Numbered from the stretch's first letter, positions 6,764-16,222 are shown. The stretch is 64,000 nucleotides of DNA from Haloactinopolyspora alba (GCF_003014555.1 NZ_PYGE01000013.1:62001-126000); one strand, 5' to 3'. The notes: a model not told the origin generated them from the sequence alone. Translations and numbers: made by a program.

Positions 6764-8896
6764 TTACTTCGTGTTTCCGGTGTTCGCGACGCGGAACGTG
6801 TAATCCGCGTCCAAGAACGTCAGGTCACCGGTCGGCAGGTTGGAGATGGTGACCGCGAAGTCGTCCTGGTTGCCGTTGGCGCACTTGGTCTCCAGTCCGC
6901 CCTGCTCGAACGCGTCACCTTCGAACCGGTACACGTGGTTTCCGGCGCCGTCGCTCGACTCGCCGGGCAACGTGGTCCCCGGGGTCAGGTCGCAGGCCGC
7001 GATGGTCTGGACCGTCCAGTTGTTCTCCTGGACCCCGGTGGTCCGCGTCCAGTGGCCGGCGTCGGAGTCGACGCTCGCCTCGGCCCCGTCGACCCGGACG
7101 TCGTCGACGAACCAGCCCGTGTCGAGGTACGCCGCGTCGGTCGAGTAGCGGAACCGCACGTCCGTGGCGCCGGCGGGCAACTGCGCCGTGAGGTGCACGT
7201 AGACCGGGTCGTCCACGAAGTACTCACCGCCCGACGTGCCGGTCAGGCCGTTGCCCTCGGTGTTGTTGCCGTGCGGGTCGTCGTCCGTGGTGACGGTGTT
7301 GCCCTCGTCGTCGACCAGCGGGACCGTCACCCACTCGCCGCCCACGAGCGCCTCGACGAAACCGTAGTCCCAACCCTGCTCGATGAAGTTCCAGCTCCAG
7401 AAGTCGAGCGTGCTCGGAGAGGTGCCGGCGTCGACGTTCAGCACGTTGTCGGCCTGGCTCTCGTAACCGCCGTACCAGTGCGTGTCACCGGCGTGCGGCG
7501 CCACCTGGGTGCGGTCGTCGCCGTCGAAGTCGACGCGGACGGACGGCCCGGGGTTGCGGAAGCGCTCCACGGACATGCCGAAAGGCACGGCGGTGGTGTC
7601 CGGCCGGTTCTTCAGCCGGCTCCACTTCGCCTCCGGCTGCGAGCCCTGGTACGAGCCGCGGCCGCCCCAGAACGTGTCGTCGGCGATGTCCATCGTCCAG
7701 GACGTGTCCTCCGGGTCGCCGAAGTCGAACGCCTTGATGTCGTAGACGGGCGACTGCTCGTCGTCGAGGTACACGGCGACGGACCAGTCCTTGAACAGCG
7801 CCTCCGCGCTACGCAGGTCGGACCCGGTGGCGGCGTTGAACGTGTCGATCGCGTTCTGCACGCCGGCCATGCCGTTGGCCTGCTCCTCGAAGATCGTCTT
7901 GATCAGCAGGTCACCGGCGGCCGCGTCGTACTGCTGGTCCGGCGTGAAGGTGCCGTCGCCGTTGCCGCCCGCCTGCTCCCACAGGTATTGGAAGTAGGTG
8001 AACGCCGCGCCGTAGTTGGCCAGCGAGCCACCCCACCTGGTCAGCGACGTCTCCTCGTAGAACACCTGGTGATTGCTCAGGTGCGAGCCGCCGGCGTCGA
8101 AGCCGTTGAGGAACACCGCGAGGTCGGCCAGGCCCTCGTCGACCCAGGACAGCTCGCCACCGTCGCCGTAGTTGTGCAGCAGGTGCTCGAGCTCGTGGGC
8201 GACGACGCCCTCGTAGAGCTCGGGCCGGTCGTTGGCGGGGTCGCCGTCACGCCATTCGGCGTCGTTCGGGCCGACCCGGTTCGCCCAGTCCAGCCCGTCC
8301 ACGACGATCGTGTTCATCCCGCTGGAGTCGATGAAGTCCGGCGCGAAGTAGCCGGCCGTGTACGACGTCGCTGCGCAGTCGTAGTACGCGTCGTCCTGGA
8401 CGTTGTAGACGAGCATCACCAGCGAGTCACTGGCCGGGTCGGACGGGTCGGCCGCGTCCATGGCGCCGAAGTGCTCCTCGTCGACGGCGACGATCCGCTC
8501 GGCGAGCATGTCGCCGACGTAGTCGATCTGCGCCTGCGTCAGGGTGAACTGCCCGGCGGTGGCGGTCTCGCACGGCACGAACTCGTCGTCCGGGTTGTGA
8601 TCGAACTGCGGGTCGAGGCTCGGGACCCCTGCGGGGGCGGAGCCGTCGAGTGGAGTGCCGGCCGGCACGTACACGTAGACCGGCGTGCCGTCCGGTGTCT
8701 CGCCCGCGTAGGCGCGGGTGAAGTCCTGGTCGTAGGTGCCGCCGGCGGCGCTGTCGTTGATCGGAAGCGTGATGGTCGGCTCTCCGGGCGAGTTCTCGTG
8801 GTCGTCGGCCTGAGCCGGGATCGCCACGGCGATCATGGCGAGCGCTGTGACGCTCGCACCGATCGCCGCCGAGCTTCGAGATCGCGATGGTCTCAT
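6764..8896 (-). CDS. Secreted immune-inhibitor-A-like (M6-type) metalloprotease
   Basis: A 710-residue secreted zinc protease. A Sec signal peptide covers roughly residues 1-30 (MRPSRSR..., hydrophobic core, cleavage near AQA-DD). The zinc motif is VVAHELEHLLHNY, with the downstream DEGLADLA supplying the third acidic ligand, as in gluzincin/M6-like enzymes. The C-terminal 300 residues form beta-rich, MAM/CBM-like modules (FWSWNFIEQGWDYGFVEA; GWFVDDVRVDG), the layout seen in InhA-type proteases. ATG 8896 is chosen because it precedes the signal peptide; GGAGG is about 10 nt upstream. Other in-frame starts lie farther upstream. It probably degrades extracellular protein. Confidence 0.9.
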   Translation of the reverse strand: MRPSRSRSSAAIGASVTALAMIAVAIPAQADDHENSPGEPTITLPINDSAAGGTYDQDFTRAYAGETPDGTPVYVYVPAGTPLDGSAPAGVPSLDPQFDHNPDDEFVPCETATAGQFTLTQAQIDYVGDMLAERIVAVDEEHFGAMDAADPSDPASDSLVMLVYNVQDDAYYDCAATSYTAGYFAPDFIDSSGMNTIVVDGLDWANRVGPNDAEWRDGDPANDRPELYEGVVAHELEHLLHNYGDGGELSWVDEGLADLAVFLNGFDAGGSHLSNHQVFYEETSLTRWGGSLANYGAAFTYFQYLWEQAGGNGDGTFTPDQQYDAAAGDLLIKTIFEEQANGMAGVQNAIDTFNAATGSDLRSAEALFKDWSVAVYLDDEQSPVYDIKAFDFGDPEDTSWTMDIADDTFWGGRGSYQGSQPEAKWSRLKNRPDTTAVPFGMSVERFRNPGPSVRVDFDGDDRTQVAPHAGDTHWYGGYESQADNVLNVDAGTSPSTLDFWSWNFIEQGWDYGFVEALVGGEWVTVPLVDDEGNTVTTDDDPHGNNTEGNGLTGTSGGEYFVDDPVYVHLTAQLPAGATDVRFRYSTDAAYLDTGWFVDDVRVDGAEASVDSDAGHWTRTTGVQENNWTVQTIAACDLTPGTTLPGESSDGAGNHVYRFEGDAFEQGGLETKCANGNQDDFAVTISNLPTGDLTFLDADYTFRVANTGNTK

Positions 8897-9050
8897 GTGC
8901 TGGCTGCCTCCTGCCATGTCCGTCACACGTGCAGAGCGACCCCAACCTGCGTCGTGGACATCCCGCTTACGTCGCATCCGGTCGGAATGCGTGACATGAC
9001 ACAACCATCAGCCATCCGGAGAGTGAACATCCGAGCTGGTCACAGAATCA

Positions 9051-9959
9051 TCACAACCTGGCCACCGCGCTCCGGCCGCCGCGCACGGCCGCTTCGAGAA
9101 GGTCGAGCGTGCGGCGGGCGGCCGGGTGCTCGGCGACCGACTTCTTCACGGCGACGTTGATGCGCCGCACCGGTGTGGGCGACACGATCGAGACCGTGGT
9201 CAGGCCGGCCGGCAGATCGCCGACCCCCAGCACCGGAACGACGGTGATGCCGATGCCGGTCGTCACGAACGAGATGGCGGTGCGGTAGTCGTGCGTCTGG
9301 ACCGCGAACTGCGGCGAGAACCCGGCCTCGGCGCAGGCCTCGAGCAGCACCCGCCGGCATGCGCCGTCGGCGAGATCGTTGTCCACCCAGCGCCGGCCGG
9401 CCAGGTCAGCGAGCGCGACGTCGGCGTGCCCGGCCAGCGGATCGTCGTCACGGACGACGGCGACGAACGGGTCGTCGATCAACCAGCGCACGTCCACCGC
9501 GGTCGGCGGTTCGGCCCGTCGCGCCTCCACGAAGATGTCGAGGTCGACGTCGTGTGGGCCGGGACCGTCGAACTCGGTCAACTGCAGGTCGAGCCGCAGT
9601 TCAGGGAACTCCGCGCGCAGGGTGGACGCGATGGTCGGCAGCCAGGCCGCGCCGGCCGAACCGAAGTAACCGATGGACAGACTGCCGACGCGTCCGGCAC
9701 GTAGGTCGCCGACCACGCCCTCGACCCGGCTCAGCTCCTCGAACAACGGCTCGGCCTCGGTCGCCAGGATGCGCCCGGCCGCGGTGGGCTCGATGCCTCG
9801 CCCGGCCCGCTCGAACAGCCGGAGCCCGGTCTCGCGCTGCAGCGCGGTGAGCTGCTGGCTCACCGCGGACGGGGTGTAGCTCAGCGCCTCGGCTCCGGCG
9901 CGGATCGACCCGGTGGCGATGACGGCGCGCAACAGCCGCAGACGGGAGACATCCAGCAT
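9051..9959 (-). CDS. LysR family transcriptional regulator
   Basis: A 302-residue LysR-type regulator. The N-terminal winged helix reads LLRAVIATGSIRAGAEALSYTPSAVSQQL, and a type-2 periplasmic-binding-like effector domain follows from about residue 90. It is divergent from an EamA exporter with only about 75 nt between starts, the classic layout for a LysR protein controlling its neighbour. The effector is unknown. Confidence 0.94.
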   Translation of the reverse strand: MLDVSRLRLLRAVIATGSIRAGAEALSYTPSAVSQQLTALQRETGLRLFERAGRGIEPTAAGRILATEAEPLFEELSRVEGVVGDLRAGRVGSLSIGYFGSAGAAWLPTIASTLRAEFPELRLDLQLTEFDGPGPHDVDLDIFVEARRAEPPTAVDVRWLIDDPFVAVVRDDDPLAGHADVALADLAGRRWVDNDLADGACRRVLLEACAEAGFSPQFAVQTHDYRTAISFVTTGIGITVVPVLGVGDLPAGLTTVSIVSPTPVRRINVAVKKSVAEHPAARRTLDLLEAAVRGGRSAVARL

Positions 9960-10034
9960 GACGCCTTATCGTACAGCTGAGCTGAACAATCGTGAAGTAA
10001 TATCCGCTTGTGCTGTTGATTCGCCTCGGTGACG
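9960..10034. promoter_or_regulatory. Divergent LysR/EamA control region
   Basis: The short AT-richer spacer contains an 11-nt imperfect palindrome CAGCTGAGCTG at 9974-9984, a candidate LysR site, and a TAATAT -10-like box at 9998-10003 reading toward the EamA gene. This is pattern evidence only. Confidence 0.45.
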
Positions 10035-10961
10035 ATGGCTCTCGTGACCGAGACGCTCCAGACCCCCACCACACCTGCCCGGTTCTCCGACGGACAGAAG
10101 GCGGCCGCCGCGGCCAGCGTCACCGTCGTGCTCTGGGCGTCCTCCTTCGTCGCCATTCGCGACATCGGGCACACGCTGTCGCCGGCGCCGATGGCGCTGC
10201 TGCGGCTGGCCGTCGCGGCCGCGGCCCTCACCCTGCTGGCGCTGGCCAGGCGTGGTCGCGAACGGTCCCTGCCCCGGTCGCCGACGTCGATGCTGCTGGT
10301 CGCCGCCTACGGAGTGCTGTGGCTCGGCGCCTACACGGTCGCGCTCAACACCGCCGAGCGCCACGTCGACGCCGGCACCGCGGCGCTGCTGGTCAACGTC
10401 GCCCCACTGCTGGTGGCGTTCGGCGCCGGGCTGGTCCTGGGCGAAGGGTTCCCACGGCCGCTGATCGTCGGCTCCCTGGTGGCGTTCAGCGGGGTCGGCG
10501 TCATCGCGATGGACTCCTCGGGCGAACGGGACGGCCTGGGTGTCGCGCTGTGCCTGCTGGCCGCCGTGCTCTACGCGGGCGGGGTGCTGATCCAGAAGAT
10601 CACGTTGCGCAGCGTCGACGGTTTCACCGCGACCTGGATCGGCTGCGTGATCGCGACGGTGGCGCTGCTGCCGTGGGCACCGGCGCTCATCGACGAGCTG
10701 CGTGTCGCCTCGGCCGGCCCGATCCTCGCCACCGTCTACCTCGGCTTGTTCCCGACGGCCATCGGCTTCAGCACCTGGGCCTACGCACTGAAGCGCACCA
10801 CCGCGGGACGGCTGACCGCGTCGACGTACGCCGTGCCGACCGTCTCGGTGCTGCTCTCGTGGCTGATCCTGGCGGAGATCCCGTCGGCGTACGGCCTCGT
10901 CGGCGGCGCGGTCTGCCTGATCGGGGTCGCCATCTCGCGCCGCAGGCCACGCCGGCCGTGA
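10035..10961 (+). CDS. EamA/DMT family transporter
   Basis: A 308-residue drug/metabolite transporter with about ten transmembrane segments in two EamA repeats (VVLWASSFVAIRDIG... and LGVALCLLAAVLYAGGVL...). It is probably an exporter under the divergent LysR regulator. ATG 10035 is used; an in-frame GTG six nucleotides earlier (10029) is equally possible, and neither has a good ribosome binding site. The stop abuts the stop of the next, opposite gene. Confidence 0.92.
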   Translation: MALVTETLQTPTTPARFSDGQKAAAAASVTVVLWASSFVAIRDIGHTLSPAPMALLRLAVAAAALTLLALARRGRERSLPRSPTSMLLVAAYGVLWLGAYTVALNTAERHVDAGTAALLVNVAPLLVAFGAGLVLGEGFPRPLIVGSLVAFSGVGVIAMDSSGERDGLGVALCLLAAVLYAGGVLIQKITLRSVDGFTATWIGCVIATVALLPWAPALIDELRVASAGPILATVYLGLFPTAIGFSTWAYALKRTTAGRLTASTYAVPTVSVLLSWLILAEIPSAYGLVGGAVCLIGVAISRRRPRRP

Positions 10962-11606
10962 TCAGTACGCGACGGTGAACCTCTGCCGGTGCTGCCGCGG
11001 CCGCTCGGCCTCGTCCAGCAGCGCGACGGCGAGATCCTCCATCGAGATCGCCGACCGGCCCGCGTCGTCCACCAGCAGCTCGTCGCCGCCGACGCGGTAG
11101 GTGCCGGTACGCGCGCCGGGCGCGAGCATGGCGGGCGGGCTGAGGTACGCCCAGTCCACCGTGGTCTCGCCGCGGCACACCTCGAGCTGTTCGGCGCAGG
11201 CCAGCGCGATGTCCCGGTAGTCGACCGGTAGGAACGCCGGGTCGTCCAGCACCGTCGTGCCACCGTCTCCGGGGACCGTCAACGTGGCGGCCCCGCCGAC
11301 CAGCAGCAGCCGCGTCCCGGTTCCGGCGAGCCCGCCGACCAGTGCCTTCGCCGTGGACACCAGGTCACGCTCCCGGCCGGCGGGCGGGCGGGTCGCGCCG
11401 ATCACCACATCCTGGCCGGCGCCGAGCTGCGCCACGGTGGCGGCGTCGGAGGCGTCGCCCGTGCGCGGGCGGGCACCACGCGGCAGCTCCGCGGTCCGAG
11501 CGGACGTCCGGGCAACCGCGGTGACGTCGTGCCCGCGGGTCAGCGCCTCGGCCACCACCCGCCGGCCGACCTGTCCGGTGGCTCCGAACACCGTGAATCG
11601 CATCAT
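10962..11606 (-). CDS. NAD(P)-binding protein (atypical SDR, NmrA/epimerase-like)
   Basis: A 214-residue Rossmann-fold protein starting MMRFTVFGATGQVGRRVVAEAL, typical of NAD(P)H-binding atypical SDRs (NmrA-like or flavin-reductase-like). Later segments LLLVGGAATL and VDWAYLSPPAMLAPG also fit. Start ATG 11606 has AAGGGA upstream; ATG 11603 is an alternative. It is the second gene of a MarR-controlled operon, 47 nt behind an EamA transporter. The substrate is unknown. Confidence 0.88.
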   Translation of the reverse strand: MMRFTVFGATGQVGRRVVAEALTRGHDVTAVARTSARTAELPRGARPRTGDASDAATVAQLGAGQDVVIGATRPPAGRERDLVSTAKALVGGLAGTGTRLLLVGGAATLTVPGDGGTTVLDDPAFLPVDYRDIALACAEQLEVCRGETTVDWAYLSPPAMLAPGARTGTYRVGGDELLVDDAGRSAISMEDLAVALLDEAERPRQHRQRFTVAY

Positions 11607-11653
11607 CGTCGTCCCTTCGTTGATCTGTCCGGTGTTCCGGGTGGCGCGCGCGT

Positions 11654-12583
11654 TCATCGGACGGCCCTCCGCGCCCGTCCGAGCGCACGCGGCGTGAGCT
11701 GAGCAGCCGCGATCGACACCAGCGCGAGGGTGAAGCCGGCCAGTTGCGCCGGGGTCAGCGACTCGTCCAGGACCAGCCAGCCCAGTGCGGTGGCCATGGC
11801 CGGCGACAGCAGGGGCAGGAACGACGTCGGCGCCACTGGGAGCCGACCCACGCCCTGGAACCACAGCGCGTACGCGACCATGGTGCCGGCGACGCCCAGC
11901 CACGCGTACCCGGCGAGCGCGGACACGTCCAGCGGCGGCGGCGCGCCCTTGACCACCAGCGCGATCGGCGCGAGGAACAGCCCACCTGCCGTCAGCTGCC
12001 AGCCGGTGAACGTCAGCAGCCCGACCGGGCGCCCCCACCGCTTCGTCAGCACCACACCGGTGGCCATCGCGGCGGTGCCACTGAGCCCGGCCACGACGCC
12101 GACCGGATCGAAGCCCAGGTGCCCGCGCAGGACCATCAGCCCGACGCCGGCCACGCCGGCGACGCCCCAGCCGAGCCGCCAGCGCGTCGGGCGCTCGTTC
12201 AGCAACACCACGGCGATTCCGGCGATCACCAGGGGCTGGACCGCGCCGAGAGTCGCGGCGACCCCACCGGGCAGGCGGTAGGCCGCGACGAACAGCAGCG
12301 CGAAGAACGCGCCGATGTTCAGCGTGCCGAGCAGGGCGGCGCGCCACCACCAGTCGCCGCGGGGCAGCGTCCGGGTGAACGCGAGCACCACCAGGCCGGC
12401 GGGCAGCGCCCGGATCGCGCCCGACAGCAGCGGCCGGTCGGGAGGGAGGAGCTCGGTGGTCACGAGGTAGGTGGTTCCCCAGGTCAGCGGGGCGAGGGCA
12501 GTGAGCGCGGTCAGCCCGGCCGTTCGGGTCGGGGCGGCGACGTCACCGGGGGTGACGGCGACGTCGTCGGTTCGGGCCGTCAT
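11654..12583 (-). CDS. EamA/DMT family transporter (MarR-controlled)
   Basis: A 309-residue ten-helix DMT transporter: WGTTYLVTTELLPPDRPLLSGAIRALPAG in the first repeat and GLSGTAAMATGVVLTKRWG in the second. The first gene of a two-gene operon with the NAD(P)-binding protein; divergent from a MarR regulator. ATG 12583 has GAGGAG 5 nt upstream, and that SD lies inside one of the repeated TCAACRTTGA operator-like elements. It is likely an efflux pump for a toxic compound sensed by the MarR protein. Confidence 0.92.
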   Translation of the reverse strand: MTARTDDVAVTPGDVAAPTRTAGLTALTALAPLTWGTTYLVTTELLPPDRPLLSGAIRALPAGLVVLAFTRTLPRGDWWWRAALLGTLNIGAFFALLFVAAYRLPGGVAATLGAVQPLVIAGIAVVLLNERPTRWRLGWGVAGVAGVGLMVLRGHLGFDPVGVVAGLSGTAAMATGVVLTKRWGRPVGLLTFTGWQLTAGGLFLAPIALVVKGAPPPLDVSALAGYAWLGVAGTMVAYALWFQGVGRLPVAPTSFLPLLSPAMATALGWLVLDESLTPAQLAGFTLALVSIAAAQLTPRALGRARRAVR

Positions 12584-12592
12584 ACTAACTCC

Positions 12593-12664
12593 TCAACATT
12601 GAACAATTTAACATTGAGGAGCGTAGTCCGACTGGTACCTTAGAGTCAAACACTTCAACGTTGA
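12593..12664. promoter_or_regulatory. Three TCAACRTTGA operator-like elements
   Basis: TCAACATTGA (12593-12602), TTAACATTGA (12608-12617) and the perfect palindrome TCAACGTTGA (12655-12664) lie in the 93-nt spacer between the divergent EamA and MarR genes. Their position next to both start regions suggests MarR autoregulation and control of the pump. Confidence 0.65.
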
Positions 12665-12676
12665 GGAGTAGTTCCG

Positions 12677-13198
12677 GTGGGCGACAGCGTCGACATGTAC
12701 CTCGGCCAGTGGCGAGCCGAGCGACCCGACCTCGACCACACACCGATGGGCGTCGTCGGCCGGATCTCCCGGGCGGCGCGATTCCTCGAACGCGGCATGC
12801 AGGACAACTTCGCCGCGCACGGCCTGCGCGGGTACGAGTTCGACATCCTGGCCACGCTCCGCCGGGCCGGGCATCCCTACCAGTTGACCGCCGGCGACCT
12901 CGTCGGCACGTCCATGAAGACCTCCGGCGCGATCACCAACCGGATCGACCGGCTCGCGGCGAAGGGCCTGGTGAGCCGCGAGACCGACCCCACGAACCGG
13001 CGGAGTGTGCTGATCACGCTGACCGAGCACGGGCACCAGGTGGTCGACGACACCGTCGCGGACCACCTGGACAGAGAACGACAGTTGCTGGCCGCGCTCC
13101 GGCCCGAGGAGCAGGAGCAGCTCGCCGGCCTGCTGCGCACGCTGCTGCTCGGACTCGGCGACACAGCGCCGGAGCGCCCCGCACCACCGTCGCCGTAG
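12677..13198 (+). CDS. MarR family transcriptional regulator
   Basis: A 173-residue winged-helix MarR regulator: LRGYEFDILATLRRAG, then LTAGDLVGTSMKTSGAITNRIDRL (recognition helix) and the wing LVSRETDPTNRRSVLITLTE. GTG 12677 has GAGGAG at 8 nt. It probably represses itself and the divergent EamA/NAD-binding operon until a ligand binds. Family length is slightly long because of N-terminal and proline-rich C-terminal extensions. Confidence 0.94.
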   Translation: MGDSVDMYLGQWRAERPDLDHTPMGVVGRISRAARFLERGMQDNFAAHGLRGYEFDILATLRRAGHPYQLTAGDLVGTSMKTSGAITNRIDRLAAKGLVSRETDPTNRRSVLITLTEHGHQVVDDTVADHLDRERQLLAALRPEEQEQLAGLLRTLLLGLGDTAPERPAPPSP

Positions 13199-13256
13199 CC
13201 TGTCCGCTCGCGCCGTCCGGGGAGCGGGTCCGGGGTCCGGGAGGGCCGGTCCCGTG

Positions 13257-13937
13257 TCACCGGTCCCCGCAGCCGGGAACGATCCCGAACTCGTACCCCT
13301 CGTCGGCGAGCCGCGGCAGCGCCTCCCGCAACGCGTCCACCGTCCTCGTACGGTCACCGCCGCCGTCGTGCAACAGCACGACGTCGCCCGGCTCCGCCTG
13401 CAACAACCGGTCGACGATGCCGCCCACCTCGGGCGCTTTCCAGTCGCGGGTGTCGACGTTCCACAGCACCTGTTGCAGACCGCGCTCGTCCAGCTCCGCC
13501 TCCAGCTCTTCGTCGGTCGCGCCGTGCGGCGGGCGCACGCAGCGGCTGCCGGAGCCGAGCTGTTCGACCAGGTCGGCCGTGCGTCCGAGCTCCCGGTCGA
13601 GGCCGGGCCCGTCCAGCTCGGTCAGATCGCGGTGGTTCCACGTGTGGTTGGCCAGCGCGTGCCCCTCGGCCACGATGCGGCGGCCCAGATCGCTGTTGTG
13701 CGCCAGGTTCTGGCCGAGGGCGAAGAACACCGCCTTGGCGTCGTACTCGCCTAGCACGTCCAGAATGTCGGCGGTCTCGTCGCCGGGTCCGTCGTCGAAC
13801 GTCAGGTAGATCGTCCGGTCGCCGTCCGCGGCACCTGAAGGAGCGCCCGGAAGGGTCCGGGTGGAGCACGCGGACGCGGCCACCGCGATCAGCGCAGCGC
13901 AGAGACCGGCGACGAGGGCACTGAGGTGTCTGTTCAT
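13257..13937 (-). CDS. Polysaccharide deacetylase (NodB/CE4) family lipoprotein or secreted protein
   Basis: A 226-residue exported CE4 deacetylase. The N-terminus is a hydrophobic signal (LSALVAGLCAALIAVAASACS) with a possible, non-ideal lipobox at the Cys. NodB motifs are in order: TFDDGPG (catalytic Asp and metal Asp), NHTWNH (two metal His), RPPHGA, and VVLLHDGG. It likely N-deacetylates peptidoglycan or another wall glycan. ATG 13937 starts the signal peptide; longer in-frame readings run into the divergent response regulator region. It is convergent with the MarR gene. Confidence 0.9.
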   Translation of the reverse strand: MNRHLSALVAGLCAALIAVAASACSTRTLPGAPSGAADGDRTIYLTFDDGPGDETADILDVLGEYDAKAVFFALGQNLAHNSDLGRRIVAEGHALANHTWNHRDLTELDGPGLDRELGRTADLVEQLGSGSRCVRPPHGATDEELEAELDERGLQQVLWNVDTRDWKAPEVGGIVDRLLQAEPGDVVLLHDGGGDRTRTVDALREALPRLADEGYEFGIVPGCGDR

Positions 13938-14051
13938 GTCCCCGACGCTCACGTCCGCCCGTCGCCACCACGTCCACGGAATGTCGCAACCGTGTCGCGG
14001 TCCGGGCGAACCCGTGGCCGCGGTCCCGGCGGCTGGCCGATACTCGACGTC

Positions 14052-14732
14052 GTGTCGCGAATTCTGCTGGTCGAGGACGACGAACCGGTGCGGGTCAGCC
14101 TCGCCATGGCGATGGATCGCTACGGGCACGACGTCACGGCCGCGGCGACCGGTGAGGATGCGCTGCGCGCGTTGCACCGGAATCCGCCTGACCTCGTCGT
14201 CCTCGACCTGATGCTGCCCGGCATGGACGGGTTCGAGGTGTGCCGGAGGGTGCGGGCGGCGGGAAACGTACCGATCGTCATGCTCACGGCACGCGGGGAC
14301 GACGTCGACGTCGTGGGCGGGCTGGAGGCGGGCGCCGACGACTACGTCGTCAAACCGATCGAGCCGCGGGTGCTCGACGCGCGGGTCCGTGCCGTGCTGC
14401 GCCGCGGAGCATCGGAGGCCGCGCCCACCGCCACGGCGACACACGGCGATCTCGTCATCGACCGCGCGTCGATGACCGTGACGAAGGGCGGGCAGGACGT
14501 GTCCCTGACACCGACGGAGCTGCGGCTGCTGCTGGAGCTCTCGCGCGCGCCCGGGCAGGTGCTGAGCCGTCAGCAGCTGCTGGAGTCGGTGTGGGAGCAC
14601 CGGTACCTCGGCGACTCCCGGCTGGTGGACAACGGCGTGCAGCGCCTGCGCGCGAAGATCGAGACCGACTCGGCCGCGCCCGTGTTCATCCAGACGGTCC
14701 GCGGCTTCGGCTACCGGTTCGGCCCGGTGTGA
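14052..14732 (+). CDS. OmpR-family response regulator
   Basis: A 226-residue two-component regulator. The receiver domain has VEDDEP, phospho-acceptor Asp in VVLDLMLPGMDG, MLTARG and VVKPIE (Lys). The C-terminal OmpR winged helix spans about 125-226 (LTPTELRLLLELSRAPGQVLSRQQLLE; FGYRFGPV). GTG 14052 is chosen because the receiver domain begins there. Its stop overlaps the kinase start by 4 nt (GTGA), so the two are translationally coupled. The gene diverges from the polysaccharide deacetylase, suggesting a cell-envelope regulon. Confidence 0.94.
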   Translation: MSRILLVEDDEPVRVSLAMAMDRYGHDVTAAATGEDALRALHRNPPDLVVLDLMLPGMDGFEVCRRVRAAGNVPIVMLTARGDDVDVVGGLEAGADDYVVKPIEPRVLDARVRAVLRRGASEAAPTATATHGDLVIDRASMTVTKGGQDVSLTPTELRLLLELSRAPGQVLSRQQLLESVWEHRYLGDSRLVDNGVQRLRAKIETDSAAPVFIQTVRGFGYRFGPV

Positions 14733-16222
14733 CGGCCCGGACGCGGATGCGCGGCGCGTCGTGGTGGCCCAGCGGCCTGCGCGCTCGCATGGTCCTCGCG
14801 TTCGTGCTGGTCGCGACGGTTGCCGCCGCGGCCGCGTCCGGCGCCGGGTACGCCGCCGCCCGCAGCTCGTTGATCGACGAGACACAACAGCGCGCGGTGG
14901 ACGCGCTGCGCAACCAGATCGGTCAGGCCGCACCGGCCATCGGCTACCCGCCCGAACGCAGCGACCTCGACCAGCTGCGCAGATCGATCGGCGGCGACGC
15001 GCTGATCACCTTCGAGGGCCTGACCTCCTCGGCGGGCGACACTCTCGGGCTGCTCAGCGACGACATCCGCGCCGCTGTGGCCGGCGGCGACGACGTCGTC
15101 GCCCAGCGCGTGGTCTCCGACGCCGGCCCCAAGCTCGTGCTCGGAACGCCGATCCAGCTCACCGAGCTGGACGGGAGCCGGCGCGACTCCGGCGTCCGGG
15201 TCTACGTGGTACGCGACCTTCGCCCCACGCAGGAACAGCTGGACCGGTGGGAGCGGGTGGTGATGCTGACGATCGCGGCCGCGCTGCCCGTGGCCGCCGT
15301 CCTCGCGCTGGTGATCTCCGGCAGCGTGTTGCGTCCGGTGCGGCGGCTCGGACAATCGGCGCGTGAGCTGGCGGCGGGAAACCTGCACACCCGGCTGTCT
15401 CCGCGCGGGCACGACGAGCTGGCCGAGCTGGCCACCACGTTCAACCACACGGCGGAGACACTGGAACACACCGTCGGTGAACTGCGCGACCGGGAGGCGC
15501 AGGCGAGACGGTTCGTCGGCGACGTCTCACACGAGCTGCGCACCCCGCTGACCGTGCTGACCTCCGTCATGGAGATGCTCGAGAACGACGCCGCCGACCG
15601 CTCGCCGCAGGACCGGGAGCTCACCACCATGGCCGTCGGCGAGACGCGCCGGCTCGCCCGGCTGGTCGAGGACCTGCTGGAGATTTCCCGGTTCGACGCG
15701 GGCGCCTCGGCGCTGCGCCTCGAGGAGATCGACATCGGCCGCGCCGTCGCCGACACGCTGCGCACCCGAGGCTGGACCGAGCGGGTCGAGCTGACGGTGC
15801 CCGGAGTGGTCCGGGCCCGGGTGGACTCGCGCCGGCTGGACGTGGCGGTGTCCACCCTCGTCGCCAACGCACTGCACCACGGGGAGCCGCCGGTGGTGAT
15901 CGACGTGCGCGCGGACGCGGACGACGTCACGGTCTCGGTCACCGACCATGGCCCGGGGCTGCCCGACGGCGACCCCGACCAGGTGTTCGTCCGCTTCTAC
16001 AAGGCAGACGTCGCGCGCGCCCGCTCCGACGGCAGCGGGCTGGGGCTGTCGATCGCGCGCGCCAACGCCCGGCTGCACGGAGGCGACGTGACGGCCGCCG
16101 ACGTGCAGGGCGCGGGCGCACGATTCGTGCTCCGGCTCCCCCGCGGGCTGAAGCGAAGCGGCGCGGAGGGCGTGGCCGACGCGGAAGACGACGAGGCAGG
16201 AGACGACGATGAGAACCGTTGA
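14729..16222 (+). CDS. Membrane sensor histidine kinase
   Basis: A 497-residue kinase partnering the preceding regulator. Transmembrane helix 1 lies near residues 20-42, then an extracytoplasmic sensor region of about 130 residues, helix 2 near 172-195, HAMP, phospho-acceptor His in VSHELRTPLTVL, N-box LVANALHHGE, G1 DHGPGLPDGD and G2 GSGLGLSIA. The C-terminus is acidic (DDEAGDDDENR). GTG 14729 overlaps the regulator stop. It overlaps the downstream lipoprotein by 14 nt. The RR-HK-lipoprotein set resembles Cse-type envelope stress systems in organisation; the signal is unknown. Confidence 0.94.
   Translation: MTARTRMRGASWWPSGLRARMVLAFVLVATVAAAAASGAGYAAARSSLIDETQQRAVDALRNQIGQAAPAIGYPPERSDLDQLRRSIGGDALITFEGLTSSAGDTLGLLSDDIRAAVAGGDDVVAQRVVSDAGPKLVLGTPIQLTELDGSRRDSGVRVYVVRDLRPTQEQLDRWERVVMLTIAAALPVAAVLALVISGSVLRPVRRLGQSARELAAGNLHTRLSPRGHDELAELATTFNHTAETLEHTVGELRDREAQARRFVGDVSHELRTPLTVLTSVMEMLENDAADRSPQDRELTTMAVGETRRLARLVEDLLEISRFDAGASALRLEEIDIGRAVADTLRTRGWTERVELTVPGVVRARVDSRRLDVAVSTLVANALHHGEPPVVIDVRADADDVTVSVTDHGPGLPDGDPDQVFVRFYKADVARARSDGSGLGLSIARANARLHGGDVTAADVQGAGARFVLRLPRGLKRSGAEGVADAEDDEAGDDDENR

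Noticed and set aside
6698..9160. An 820-codon plus-strand open frame opposite the metalloprotease
   Set aside because: The minus strand has a signal peptide and zinc motif; the plus frame has composition typical of GC-rich shadow frames.
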